A model generated the notes under the pieces. It saw only the letters and a list, made by a program, of their open reading frames with translations, was not told the DNA's origin and did no database searches. The position numbers and the translations under genes were made by a program. DNA of 64,000 bases from Arthrobacter sp. NEB 688 (GTDB lineage Bacteria > Actinomycetota > Actinomycetes > Actinomycetales > Dermatophilaceae), in assembly GCF_013201035.1 (NCBI RefSeq), contig NZ_CP053707.1, positions 2,728,001 to 2,792,000 of the forward strand, written 5' to 3'. Shown in pieces: positions 24,248 through 32,444 of this stretch (its first letter is position 1; each line of letters starts with the position of its first letter).

Positions 24248-25801
24248 TCAGGCGCTCGCGTCGTGGAGGACGACCCCGTCGCGCACCGTGAGGAGGCACT
24301 CCGGCAGCGGTGCGCCGCCGCCGAGCACGGGCAGGCCGTCCGCGTCGTAAGCACCCACCGAGAAGACCGCGAAGGACGCCGACGCACCGACCGCGAGGAC
24401 GCCGCCCTCCTGCCCCGCGAGGTCGTGGCCCCCGCGGGTGTGGGCCGCGAGCGCCGTCGCGGTATCGATGCGCTCGGCGACGTCCCGGTGCTCCACCGCG
24501 GCCCGCACCGCCACCCACGGGGCGAACGGCGTCACGGGCGAGTCGGCGCCGAAGGCCAGCCGCACGCCGGCGCGGCCGAACGACGCGAACGGGTTGGTCG
24601 AGAGGCCGCGGTCGGCCCCGAGGCGCGCGGCGTACATCCCCTCGCGGCCACCCCAGTAGGCGTCGAACGCGGGCTGCACGCTGGCCGCGATCCCGAGCCG
24701 GGCCATCGTCGCGATGCCGGACGCGTCGATCATCTCGGCGTGCTCCAGGCGCGGCCGAGAGGCCCGCACGGCCTCCTCCCCCACGAGCTCCGCGGCCTTG
24801 ACGTACCCCTCGAGGACGAGGTCGAGCCCGGCGTCCCCGATGACGTGGAAGCCGCTCTGCACCCCCGCGAGCGCACAGGCCGCGACGTGGTCACGGACCC
24901 CGGTGGCGTCCCGGTACGCCGTTCCGCGACAGCCGTGCTCGTCGGTGTAGTCGTCGCGCAGCAGCGCCGTGTGCGACCCGATCGAGCCGTCGATGTTGAG
25001 GTCGCCGCCGAGGCCGACCGCCCCGTGCAGGCCGGCCAGCGCGCGCGCCTGCCCCGGCTCGGTGACCGCCTCGGCCCAGTAGCCGACGGTCCCCGGGAGG
25101 TCGGCGCGCCGGCCGAGGTCGAGCACGTCGGCGAAGTCCTCGGCCGAGGTGAGCAGCGGTCCCCCGCACTCGTGCACGGACACGATGCCCAGCGCCGCCG
25201 CGGCCCGCAGCGCCACCTCGATGTCCGCGCGACGGTCGGCGTGGCTGCCGGAGGCGTCGAAGGCCGCCCGCGCCGCGTTCTTCGCGTCGCGCACGACGAA
25301 GCCCGAGGCCGACCAGCCGTCGAGGGCGTCCGCGCCGCAGAGCGCCACGAGTGCGGTCGAGACGACGGCCGAGTGGCCGTCGATGCGGGACGCGTAGACC
25401 ACGCCTCCCCCGGTCGCGCGGTCCAGCTCCATCGCGGTCATCGCCCGCTCGCGGGTCCAGTCCTGCTCCTGCCAGCCGTGCGCGAACACCGGCGCGCCGG
25501 GGTGCTCACGCGCGGCCGCCGCGACGAGGTCGAGGGCCTCGGTGACCGTCCGGGTCCCGGACAGGTCGACCCCGCGCATCCCGCGGCCGGTGTGCGAGAC
25601 GTGGGCGTGCGCGTCGACGAACCCGGGCAGCACGAGCGCGCCGCCGAGGTCGACGACGGCGTCCACCGCGTCGGCGTGGCGCCCGGCGCCGTCCTCGTCG
25701 CCGAGCCAGGCGACGCGTCCGTCGTCACCGACGACGAGCGCCGTCGCGGCGGGGTGCTCGGGGGTGCGCACACGGGCGTTGCGGTACAGGGTCGTCGACA
25801 C
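24248..25801 (-). CDS. Amidohydrolase, YtcJ-like (Amidohydro_3)
   Basis: A 517-residue metal-dependent amidohydrolase. The metal motif is VDAHAHVSHTG around residues 62-72, and later histidines occur in RIDGHSA, SVHECGGP, FHVIGDAGLD and LEHAEMID, with the final Asp in FGADSPVTPFAPW. This order matches the YtcJ group of exported or cytosolic amidohydrolases of unknown substrate. GTG lies 6 nt after TAGAGT. Its position between two halves of the lysine pathway does not by itself imply a role there. Confidence 0.86.
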   Translation of the reverse strand: MSTTLYRNARVRTPEHPAATALVVGDDGRVAWLGDEDGAGRHADAVDAVVDLGGALVLPGFVDAHAHVSHTGRGMRGVDLSGTRTVTEALDLVAAAAREHPGAPVFAHGWQEQDWTRERAMTAMELDRATGGGVVYASRIDGHSAVVSTALVALCGADALDGWSASGFVVRDAKNAARAAFDASGSHADRRADIEVALRAAAALGIVSVHECGGPLLTSAEDFADVLDLGRRADLPGTVGYWAEAVTEPGQARALAGLHGAVGLGGDLNIDGSIGSHTALLRDDYTDEHGCRGTAYRDATGVRDHVAACALAGVQSGFHVIGDAGLDLVLEGYVKAAELVGEEAVRASRPRLEHAEMIDASGIATMARLGIAASVQPAFDAYWGGREGMYAARLGADRGLSTNPFASFGRAGVRLAFGADSPVTPFAPWVAVRAAVEHRDVAERIDTATALAAHTRGGHDLAGQEGGVLAVGASASFAVFSVGAYDADGLPVLGGGAPLPECLLTVRDGVVLHDASA

Positions 25802-25807
25802 GGCGCC

Positions 25808-25813
25808 ACTCTA
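25808..25813 (-). promoter_or_regulatory. Candidate -10 box for leaderless amidohydrolase gene
   Basis: TAGAGT on the minus strand, 6 nt before GTG 25801. Confidence 0.42.
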
Positions 25814-25864
25814 GGAGCAGCCCGCCGGGAGGCGACGCCGCAGGTCCGGGTCCACGATGGAGGG

Positions 25865-26260
25865 GTGCCGTTCCCGAACGCCCTCCGCTCCGTCAACAAG
25901 CACGTGACGAACCGGCTGACCGTGCACCTCGTCGGCCACGGCTCCTTCGCCGAGGTCGAGCACGTCGGCCGCCGCTCGGGCCGGACCTACCGCAACCCGG
26001 TCAACGCCTTCCGGGACGGAGACCGCGTGACCTTCGCGCTGACCTACGGCCCCAGGGTCGACTGGCTGCGCAACGTCCGCGCCGCGGGTGGCTGCCGGCT
26101 CCGCCTCGGCGGCCAGGTCCTGACCCTCGGCGCGCCGGTCGACCTCGACCCGGCGGAGGGCCTGCGCCGCATGCCGGCCCCGGCCCGGGTCGTCCTGCGC
26201 CTGGCGTCGGTCGACGGCTTCGTCGAGATGCCCGTCCTGCGCGAGGACCCGGCCGGCTAG
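25865..26260 (+). CDS. DUF385/nitroreductase-family (deazaflavin-dependent-like) protein
   Basis: A 131-residue split beta-barrel protein. RSVNKHVTNRLTVHLVGHGSFAEVEHVGRRSGRTYRNPVNAF is characteristic of the DUF385/Ddn-like family, many of which bind F420. Whether this short member binds F420 or FMN is not visible. GTG 25865 fits the family N-terminus although GGAGG lies too close to it for normal spacing. It ends overlapping kdd by 4 bp tail to tail. Confidence 0.78.
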   Translation: MPFPNALRSVNKHVTNRLTVHLVGHGSFAEVEHVGRRSGRTYRNPVNAFRDGDRVTFALTYGPRVDWLRNVRAAGGCRLRLGGQVLTLGAPVDLDPAEGLRRMPAPARVVLRLASVDGFVEMPVLREDPAG

Positions 26261-27315
26261 CCCTGGGCGGACAGGCGCGACTCGAACAGCCCGCGCACCG
26301 CGGGGTCGCGCCGGACGATGTCGACCGCGAGGTCGGCGTGCCCGGGGACGTAGCCGTTGCCGACGAGCATCCGGACGTCGGCCGCGAGCCCCTCGGCGCC
26401 GAGCGCGGCGGCCGCGAAGCTCGTGGCCATCGAGAAGTAGATGATCGTGCCGCCCTGGGCGGTCGCGAGCACGGCGGGCTGCTCGCAGCCGGGCACGTCG
26501 ACGCAGACGACGGTCACGTCGGCCGGGCCGCCGGCGGCGGCGACCGCCTCGGACAGGCCGAGCGGGGAGCGGGCGTCGGCGATGACGACCTCGTCGGCCA
26601 GGCCGGTCGGGGCCAGCAGCTCGGCCTCCGCCTGCGTCGGCACGACGCCGATGCGGCGGCCGGCGCCGGCGTCCCGGGCGGCGGCGAGCGAGAGCGACCC
26701 GGACTTGCCGGCCGCGCCGAGGACGGCGACGGTCGGGGCGCTCCCCCGCGCCAGGTGCTCGGCGACGACGCGCGCGACGAGCGCCGGGGCGCCGCAGACG
26801 TCCATCACCATGAGGGCGAGGTCCGGGGAGAGGTCCTCCGGCAGCCGGGCCGCGATCGAGCGTCCGAAGAGCACGGCCGTCCCCGCCGCCGGGACCCGCT
26901 CGGAGCGGCCGTCCCAGCGCTCGAGCCCGTCGGTGAGGGTCAGCGGCGTCAGCGACAGCGAGACGAGGGTCGCGACCCGGTCGCCCACCGAGAGGCCGAG
27001 CGGCGACTCCGGGCCGACCTCGGCGACGGTGCCGACGAGCATCCCGCCCGAGCCGGTCACGGGGTTCTGCATCTTGCCGCGCTCCCGCACGATGGCGAGC
27101 ACCTCGGCGCGCACGGCCTCGCCGTCGCCGCCGTGCTTCTCGGTCAGCTGGCGGAAGGAGGCCGCGTCGAGGTTGAGGGTCTCGACGTCGATGCGCACCT
27201 CGTCGGGCCACAGCTCCGGCCCGGGGTCGAGGACGCGGGCCGCCTGGGGCAGCGACGCGCCCGCGGGCTCGAGCACGCGGTGGAGGCCGACGGGTGAGCC
27301 GGGGGTCGTCCGCAC
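26257..27315 (-). CDS. kdd: L-erythro-3,5-diaminohexanoate dehydrogenase
   Basis: A 352-residue dehydrogenase of lysine fermentation. SPVGLHRVLEPAGASLPQAARVLDPG, EVRIDVETLNLDAASFRQL, KMQNPVTGSGGMLVG and the dinucleotide region VAVLGAAGKSGSLSLAAARDAGAGRRIGVV match Kdd. It oxidises 3,5-diaminohexanoate to 3-keto-5-aminohexanoate with NAD, the step after KamDE. GTG 27315 is preferred because GAGGAG lies 6 nt upstream; GTG 27339 is an alternative. It diverges from kamA. Confidence 0.9.
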   Translation of the reverse strand: MRTTPGSPVGLHRVLEPAGASLPQAARVLDPGPELWPDEVRIDVETLNLDAASFRQLTEKHGGDGEAVRAEVLAIVRERGKMQNPVTGSGGMLVGTVAEVGPESPLGLSVGDRVATLVSLSLTPLTLTDGLERWDGRSERVPAAGTAVLFGRSIAARLPEDLSPDLALMVMDVCGAPALVARVVAEHLARGSAPTVAVLGAAGKSGSLSLAAARDAGAGRRIGVVPTQAEAELLAPTGLADEVVIADARSPLGLSEAVAAAGGPADVTVVCVDVPGCEQPAVLATAQGGTIIYFSMATSFAAAALGAEGLAADVRMLVGNGYVPGHADLAVDIVRRDPAVRGLFESRLSAQG

Positions 27316-27342
27316 AAGAATCTCCTCGATATCCGACACGCC

Positions 27343-27359
27343 GCCGCATTTCTTGCGGC
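27343..27359. promoter_or_regulatory. Inverted repeat in the kdd-kamA divergent gap
   Basis: GCCGCA-TTTCT-TGCGGC forms a perfect 6-bp inverted repeat between the two divergent lysine genes. It could be an operator for both. The binding protein is unknown. Confidence 0.35.
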
Positions 27360-27389
27360 CAGCGCGTGCATAGGGCGCCATCCGTCCCG

Positions 27390-27395
27390 TATCCT
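27390..27395 (+). promoter_or_regulatory. Candidate -10 box for leaderless kamA
   Basis: TATCCT, 7 nt, then ATG 27403. No ribosome site. Confidence 0.48.
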
Positions 27396-27402
27396 GCCAC
27401 GC

Positions 27403-28848
27403 ATGGCGACGAGCATCGAGCAGCCCTACGCATACCGACGGCGTGAGCTGGTGGAACCGGACTGGACGCGACTGCCCGGCTGGCGGGACGTGACCGCGGC
27501 CGAGTGGGAGAGCGCGCAGTGGCAGCGGGCCCACTGCATCAAGAACGTCGGGCAGCTGCGCGCCGTCATGGGCGACCTGCTCGAGGACCGCTTCTACGAC
27601 GACGTGGACCGCGACCAGGCCGAGCGCGCGACGATGTCGATGCTCGTCCCGCCGCAGATGCTCAACACGATGGTCGCCTCGACCGACACCCCGATGCCGG
27701 CCGCGGGCGCCGCGTTCACCGACGCGTTCTACGCCGACCCGGTGCGCCGCTACATGCTGCCGGTCTTCTCCGACCGCCGCACCGACTGGGCCAGCCACCC
27801 CTTCGCGACGCGCGACAGCCTCCACGAGCACGACATGTGGGCGGTCGAGGGGCTGACCCACCGCTACCCCACGAAGGTCCTCGCCGAGATGCTCCCGACG
27901 TGCCCGCAGTACTGCGGCCACTGCACGCGGATGGACCTCGTCGGCAACTCGACGCCGCAGTTCACCAAGCTCAAGCTCGCCGGCAAGCCGGTCGACCGCT
28001 ACGCCGCGATGCTCGACTACCTCCAGCGCACGCCCGGCGTCCGCGACGTCGTGGTCTCCGGCGGCGACGTCGCGAACATGCCGTGGAAGAACCTCGAGGG
28101 CTTCCTCGACAAGCTCCTCGACGTCGACACCATCCGCGACATCCGGCTCGCGACCAAGGCGCTCATGGGCCTGCCGCAGCACTGGCTGCAGCCCGACGTC
28201 GTCGAGGGCGTCGCCCGGGTCAGCGCCAAGGCCCGCTCGCGCGGCGTCTCGCTCGCCATCCACACGCACGTCAACAACGCCGAGTCGGTGACCCCGCTCG
28301 TCGCGCAGGCCGCCCGCGCGATGCTCGACGCCGGCGTGCGCGACGTGCGCAACCAGGGCGTCCTCATGCGTGGCGTCAACGACTCCTCCGAGCAGCTGCT
28401 CGACCTCTGCTTCGCCCTCCAGGACGAGGCGAGCATCACCCCGTACTACTTCTACATGTGCGACATGATCCCGTTCGCCGAGCACTGGCGGCTCTCGCTG
28501 GCCGAGGCCCAGCACCTGCAGCACGCGATCATGGGCTACCTGCCCGGGTTCGCGACGCCGCGCATCGTCTGCGACGTGCCCTTCGTCGGCAAGCGCTGGG
28601 TGCACCAGGTCGACAGCTACGACACCGAGAAGGGGATGTCGTTCTGGCGCAAGAACTATCGCACCTCGATCGAGGGTGACGACGCCGAGGCGCTGTCGCG
28701 CGAGTACGTCTACTACGACCCGATCTACACCCTCCCCCAGAGCGGGCAGGACTGGTGGCGCGCCAACACCGACGTCGAGGCGGTGCACGAGCAGGCCGTC
28801 GCCGGCGCCGGTGCGTCCCGCGCCGCGTCGGTCGCCGACCTCGTCTGA
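27403..28848 (+). CDS. kamA: Lysine 2,3-aminomutase (radical SAM)
   Basis: A 481-residue radical SAM/PLP enzyme that converts L-lysine to L-beta-lysine, the first step of the pathway. The Fe-S motif CPQYCGHC gives C167, C171 and C174. GGDVANMPWKNLEGFLDKLL, HTHVNNAESVTP and GVNDSSEQL match the family. K397 in DVPFVGKRW aligns with the PLP lysine of the GGGGK motif. The C-terminal CxCxxC zinc motif of the clostridial enzyme is absent; the tail instead has YVYYDPIYTLPQSGQDWW. This points to a distinct actinobacterial subgroup. Confidence 0.92.
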   Translation: MATSIEQPYAYRRRELVEPDWTRLPGWRDVTAAEWESAQWQRAHCIKNVGQLRAVMGDLLEDRFYDDVDRDQAERATMSMLVPPQMLNTMVASTDTPMPAAGAAFTDAFYADPVRRYMLPVFSDRRTDWASHPFATRDSLHEHDMWAVEGLTHRYPTKVLAEMLPTCPQYCGHCTRMDLVGNSTPQFTKLKLAGKPVDRYAAMLDYLQRTPGVRDVVVSGGDVANMPWKNLEGFLDKLLDVDTIRDIRLATKALMGLPQHWLQPDVVEGVARVSAKARSRGVSLAIHTHVNNAESVTPLVAQAARAMLDAGVRDVRNQGVLMRGVNDSSEQLLDLCFALQDEASITPYYFYMCDMIPFAEHWRLSLAEAQHLQHAIMGYLPGFATPRIVCDVPFVGKRWVHQVDSYDTEKGMSFWRKNYRTSIEGDDAEALSREYVYYDPIYTLPQSGQDWWRANTDVEAVHEQAVAGAGASRAASVADLV

Positions 28849-28858
28849 GCACCGCCCC

Positions 28859-28864
28859 TAGGCT
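28859..28864 (+). promoter_or_regulatory. Candidate -10 box for leaderless YbaK gene
   Basis: TAGGCT, 7 nt, then ATG 28872, directly after the kamA stop. Confidence 0.42.
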
Positions 28865-28871
28865 CGGCGGC

Positions 28872-29357
28872 ATGGTCCGCCGCGCCGCCTCCGGGACGCC
28901 CGCCACCGTGGCCCTCACGGCGGCGGGCGTCGCGTTCTCCCAGCACCCCTACGACCACGACCCCGCGGCGCCGTCGTACGGGCTCGAGGCCGCGCACGTG
29001 CTCGGGCTGCCGGCCGAGCAGGTCTTCAAGACGCTGCTCGTCGACACCGGCGCCGGCCTCGCCGTCGCCGTGGTGCCCGTGTCGGGGCAGCTCGACCTCA
29101 AGGCGATGGCCGGCGCCCTCGGCGTCAAGCGGGTGACGATGGCCGACCCCGCGGCCGCCGAGCGCTCCACCGGCTATGTCGTCGGCGGCATCTCGCCGGT
29201 CGGCCAGAAGCGCCCGCTGCCGACCGTCGTCGACGAGTCCGCGGAGCTCTTCGAGGTCGTCTACGTCTCCGGCGGTCGACGGGGGCTCGACCTCGGGCTC
29301 GCGCCCGGCGACCTCGTCCGCGTCACCGGGGCGACGCTCGCCGACATCGGCCGCTAG
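28872..29357 (+). CDS. ybaK: Cys-tRNA(Pro)/Cys-tRNA(Cys) deacylase YbaK
   Basis: A 161-residue YbaK/EbsC editing domain. FKTLLVDTGAGLAVAVVPVSGQLDLKAMAGALGVKRVTMADPAAAERSTGYVVGGISPVGQKRPLPTVVDE is the family core, with the KTL lysine and the GGxSP(x)G loop. It hydrolyses Cys mischarged on tRNA-Pro. Its end overlaps the convergent XRE gene by 4 bp. Confidence 0.9.
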   Translation: MVRRAASGTPATVALTAAGVAFSQHPYDHDPAAPSYGLEAAHVLGLPAEQVFKTLLVDTGAGLAVAVVPVSGQLDLKAMAGALGVKRVTMADPAAAERSTGYVVGGISPVGQKRPLPTVVDESAELFEVVYVSGGRRGLDLGLAPGDLVRVTGATLADIGR

Positions 29358-29926
29358 TCCCGACGGCGCGGGCGTGCCCGCACGTGCATCCGCTCCCCCT
29401 GCGGCCCCATGATGCTCAACAGCTCGACGGGGTGCTCGTCCGCGCAGCCGAACCAGTGCGGGGTGCGCGTGTCGAACTCGGCCACCTCGCCGACGCCGAG
29501 GACGACGTCGTGCTCGGCGAGGACGAGGCGCAGCCGCCCGTCGAGGACGTAGATCCAGTCATAGCCCTCGTGGCTGCGCGGGTCCGGCGAGCGCCCGTCG
29601 GGGCGCAGCACCATCTTGAACGCGCGCGGGCCGCCGACGCGCTCGGTCAGCGGGACGACCTGGGCGTAGGGGTGCTCCACCGGCTGCAGGTGGACGCGCG
29701 GGTCGCCGGTGCGCGGGGCGTCGACGAGCTCGTCGAGGGTCACCCGGTAGACGCGGGCGAGCCCGACGAGGAGCTCGAGCGTCGCCCGCCGCGCCCCCGA
29801 CTCCAGCCGCGAGAGGGTGCTCACCGAGATGCCGGTGTCGGCCGAGACCTCGGCGAGGGTCATCCCGCGGCGGGTGCGCACCTCGCGCAGGCGCCGGCCC
29901 ACGGCGGTCGGGTCGAGGTTTGCCAC
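29354..29926 (-). CDS. XRE-family transcription regulator with C-terminal cupin
   Basis: A 190-residue regulator. The N-terminal helix-turn-helix is RRLREVRTRRGMTLAEVSADTGISVSTLSRLESGARRATLELLVGLARVY (residues 11-60). The C-terminal cupin (residues 100-180) has DGRLRLVLAEHDVVLGVGEVAEFDTRTPHWFG. Such proteins sense small ligands and repress nearby genes. The divergent flavoprotein gene is a candidate target. GTG lies 6 nt after TACGTT. Confidence 0.87.
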   Translation of the reverse strand: MANLDPTAVGRRLREVRTRRGMTLAEVSADTGISVSTLSRLESGARRATLELLVGLARVYRVTLDELVDAPRTGDPRVHLQPVEHPYAQVVPLTERVGGPRAFKMVLRPDGRSPDPRSHEGYDWIYVLDGRLRLVLAEHDVVLGVGEVAEFDTRTPHWFGCADEHPVELLSIMGPQGERMHVRARPRRRD

Positions 29927-29932
29927 TCCGGC

Positions 29933-29938
29933 AACGTA
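29933..29938 (-). promoter_or_regulatory. Candidate -10 box for leaderless XRE-cupin gene
   Basis: TACGTT on the minus strand, 6 nt before GTG 29926. Confidence 0.4.
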
Positions 29939-29977
29939 CCTTGCCGGCCGCGCCCCGTCACCCGCATCGTCGTCGGC

Positions 29978-30934
29978 ATGACCTCCTCACCCGACCCCCG
30001 TCCCGTCGACGTCCTCGTGGTCGGCGGTGGCGCCGCCGGCCTCTCCGCCGCGACCGTGCTCGCCCGCTCGCGCCGCTCGGTCGTCGTGCTCGACGCCGGC
30101 GAGCCCCGCAACGCCCCGGCCGACGGCGTCCACGCGCTCCTCGGCCACGACGGCGTGCCGCCGCTCGTGCTGCTGGCCCGCGGCCGCGCCGAGCTGGAGT
30201 CCTACGGTGGCCGCGTCGTCAACACAGCGGCGACCGACGCCCACCACGAGGGCGACCACGTCGTCGTCCGCTCCGCCGACGGTGGTGCGTGGGCGGCCCG
30301 CCACCTCGTGCTCGCCGGGGGCGCCGTCGACGTGCTCCCCGACGTCCCGGGGCTGCACCGCCACTGGGGCGGCGCGGTCGTCCACTGCCCCTACTGCCAC
30401 GGCTGGGAGGTCCGCGACCGCCGGGTCGTCGTCCTCGCGACGAGCCCGATGGCGCTGCACCAGGCCGGCCTGTTCGGGCAGCTGACCGACGACCTCGTCG
30501 TCCTCGTCCACGACGCGAGCGCCCTCGACCCGGCGGCGCGCGAGCGGCTGGCGCGGCTCGGCGTCGAGGTGGTCGACGGTCCGGCCACCGGGGTCGTCGA
30601 GTGCGACGGGGTCCTCGTCGGGCTGGAGACGCCGGGCGGGGTCGTGCGCGCGGACGCGGTGGCCGTGGCGACGCGGGTCGAGGCCCGCCCCGACCTCCTG
30701 GACGACCTCGGCCTGGAGCTCGTCGACCTCGAGATGCACGGGGTCGTCCTGGCCCGCCACGTCGCGGCCGACCCGGTCGGACGCACGGCCGTCCCCCGGG
30801 TCTGGGTGGCGGGCAACGCGACCGAGCCGATGGGTCAGGTCGTCATGGCGGCCGCCGCCGGTACGCGGACCGGGGCGATGGTCAACGCCGACCTCGTGAC
30901 GGAGGACCAGGAACGCCGCCTCGCGACGCGCTGA
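29978..30934 (+). CDS. Thioredoxin-reductase-like FAD-dependent oxidoreductase
   Basis: A 318-residue flavoprotein. The FAD Rossmann motif is VLVVGGGAAGLSAATVLARS (residues 11-30), and the redox pair sits in VVHCPYCHGWEVRD near residues 136-139. The GNATEPMGQVVMAAAAGTRTGAMVNADL region near the C-terminus is typical of the family. The NADPH motif is weak (VVVLATSPMALHQAGL), as in ferredoxin- or NADPH-poor variants. It may reduce small disulfides. It diverges from the XRE-cupin regulator. Confidence 0.85.
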   Translation: MTSSPDPRPVDVLVVGGGAAGLSAATVLARSRRSVVVLDAGEPRNAPADGVHALLGHDGVPPLVLLARGRAELESYGGRVVNTAATDAHHEGDHVVVRSADGGAWAARHLVLAGGAVDVLPDVPGLHRHWGGAVVHCPYCHGWEVRDRRVVVLATSPMALHQAGLFGQLTDDLVVLVHDASALDPAARERLARLGVEVVDGPATGVVECDGVLVGLETPGGVVRADAVAVATRVEARPDLLDDLGLELVDLEMHGVVLARHVAADPVGRTAVPRVWVAGNATEPMGQVVMAAAAGTRTGAMVNADLVTEDQERRLATR

Positions 30935-31010
30935 CCCGCCGGACCTCAGCGGTGGGCGTCGGCCGCGCGCCGAACGTGGTGCAGGTCGCTCGGGAGGCCC
31001 GGCGGGATGC

Positions 31011-31433
31011 TCACTCCCACGGGGTCGAGAGCACCACCGTGGTCCGGGTCGAGACGTGCGCCGCGCCGCGGATGCGGGCGATGAGCTCCTCGAGCTCGGC
31101 GGGCGTCGCGACCCGCACCTTGAGGATGTAGTTCTCGTCGCCGGCGACCGAGTGGCACTCCTCGATCTGGTCGATGTCCTGGAGCTTCTCCGGCACGTCG
31201 TCGGGCTGGCTCGGGTCCAGGGGCGTCACGGACATGAACGCGGTGAGCTGACGGCCGACCGCGCGGTGGTCGATGCGGGCCGTGTAGCCCTTGATGACCC
31301 CCCGCTGCTCGAGCCGGCGGACCCGCTGGTGCACCGCGGAGGTGGACATGCCGAGGGCCTTGCCGAGGTCGGTGTAGCTGGTCCGGCCGTCCTCGGTGAG
31401 CAGGTCGACGATGCGCCGGTCGAGGTCTTCCAC
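31011..31433 (-). CDS. Lrp/AsnC-family transcription regulator
   Basis: A 140-residue regulator. The N-terminal winged helix is LDRRIVDLLTEDGRTSYTDLGKALGMSTSAVHQRVRRLEQRGVIKGYTA (residues 3-52). The C-terminal RAM domain includes IEECHSVAGDENYILKVRVATPAELEELIARIRG. It senses an amino acid or derivative. The lysine genes lie 3-4 kb away, but no direct link is shown. GTG lies 6 nt after TAGTCT. Confidence 0.9.
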   Translation of the reverse strand: MEDLDRRIVDLLTEDGRTSYTDLGKALGMSTSAVHQRVRRLEQRGVIKGYTARIDHRAVGRQLTAFMSVTPLDPSQPDDVPEKLQDIDQIEECHSVAGDENYILKVRVATPAELEELIARIRGAAHVSTRTTVVLSTPWE

Positions 31434-31439
31434 GCCGTC

Positions 31440-31445
31440 AGACTA
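31440..31445 (-). promoter_or_regulatory. Candidate -10 box for leaderless Lrp-family gene
   Basis: TAGTCT on the minus strand, 6 nt before GTG 31433. Confidence 0.42.
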
Positions 31446-31487
31446 GTGCGCGCTCCCCCGCGACCACCCGGACTCGCCGACCCGCCG

Positions 31488-31493
31488 TAGGCT
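31488..31493 (+). promoter_or_regulatory. Candidate -10 box for leaderless exonuclease gene
   Basis: TAGGCT, 6 nt, then ATG 31500. Confidence 0.42.
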
Positions 31494-31499
31494 CCCCGC

Positions 31500-32444
31500 A
31501 TGGCGCTCGACGACGGACGACTCCCGAAGCTGCTGCTGCTCGACTCCGCCTCGCTGTACTTCCGGGCCTTCTACGGCGTCCCGGACCAGCGCAAGGACGC
31601 CTCCGAGACGCCGACCAACGCGCTGCGCGGGTTCCTCGACATGATCTCCACGCTCGTGACGCAGCACCGCCCCACGCACCTCGTCGCGTGCTGGGACGAC
31701 GACTGGCGGCCGCAGTGGCGCGTCGACCTCGTGCCCACGTACAAGACGCACCGGCTGACCGAGGGGTCCGACGTCGCCGAGGAGAGCCCGGACGACCTCA
31801 CGCCGCAGGTGCCGCTGATCCGCGAGGCGCTGGCCGCCGTCGGCATCGCCCGCATCGGGGTGCCCGACCACGAGGCCGACGACGTCATCGGCACGCTGAC
31901 CACGCGGCACCACGGCGTCATGCCGGTCGACGTCGTCACCGGTGACCGCGACCTGCTCCAGCTCGTCGACGACGCGCAGGCCGTCCGCGTCCTCTACACC
32001 GGCAAGGGCGGCGTGCGCGAGCCCGACATCGCGACCCAGTCGATGCTCCGCGAGAAGTACGGCGTCCCCACCGGCGAGGCCTACCTCGAGATGTCGGTCC
32101 TGCGCGGAGACACCAGCGACGGGCTGCCGGGCGTCAAGGGGATCGGCGACAAGACCGCCGCCCAGCTCATCGAGCAGTACGGCTCGCTCGCCGCCCTGCG
32201 CGCGGCCGTCGACTCGGGCGACCCAGCCATCAAGGGGGCCCGGCGGGCCAACCTCGAGGCCGCCGCCTCCTACCTCGACGTCGCCCCCACGGTCGTCCGG
32301 GTCGTGCGCGACGCGCCCGTCCCCGAGGTCGACCTCGCGCTGCCCTCGCAGGTCGCCGACCGCCTGGCGCTCGACGAGCTCGCGGCGCGGCACGGCATCG
32401 AGAACCCCGTGGCCCGGTTGCTCACCGCCCTCGGGATCGCCTGA
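31500..32444 (+). CDS. Stand-alone 5'-3' exonuclease (PolA N-terminal/flap endonuclease-like)
   Basis: A 314-residue PIN/FEN domain protein without a polymerase domain. Acidic metal sites are in LLLLDSASLYFRAFYG (residues 11-26), ACWDDDWRPQWR, PDHEADDVIGTL, VTGDRDLLQLV and LRGDTSDGLPGVKGIGDKTAAQLIEQYGS, which also carries the helix-hairpin-helix motif. It should remove RNA primers or flaps. It is separate from PolA, which is not in the window. Its end overlaps the AraC gene by 23 bp tail to tail. Confidence 0.9.
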   Translation: MALDDGRLPKLLLLDSASLYFRAFYGVPDQRKDASETPTNALRGFLDMISTLVTQHRPTHLVACWDDDWRPQWRVDLVPTYKTHRLTEGSDVAEESPDDLTPQVPLIREALAAVGIARIGVPDHEADDVIGTLTTRHHGVMPVDVVTGDRDLLQLVDDAQAVRVLYTGKGGVREPDIATQSMLREKYGVPTGEAYLEMSVLRGDTSDGLPGVKGIGDKTAAQLIEQYGSLAALRAAVDSGDPAIKGARRANLEAAASYLDVAPTVVRVVRDAPVPEVDLALPSQVADRLALDELAARHGIENPVARLLTALGIA

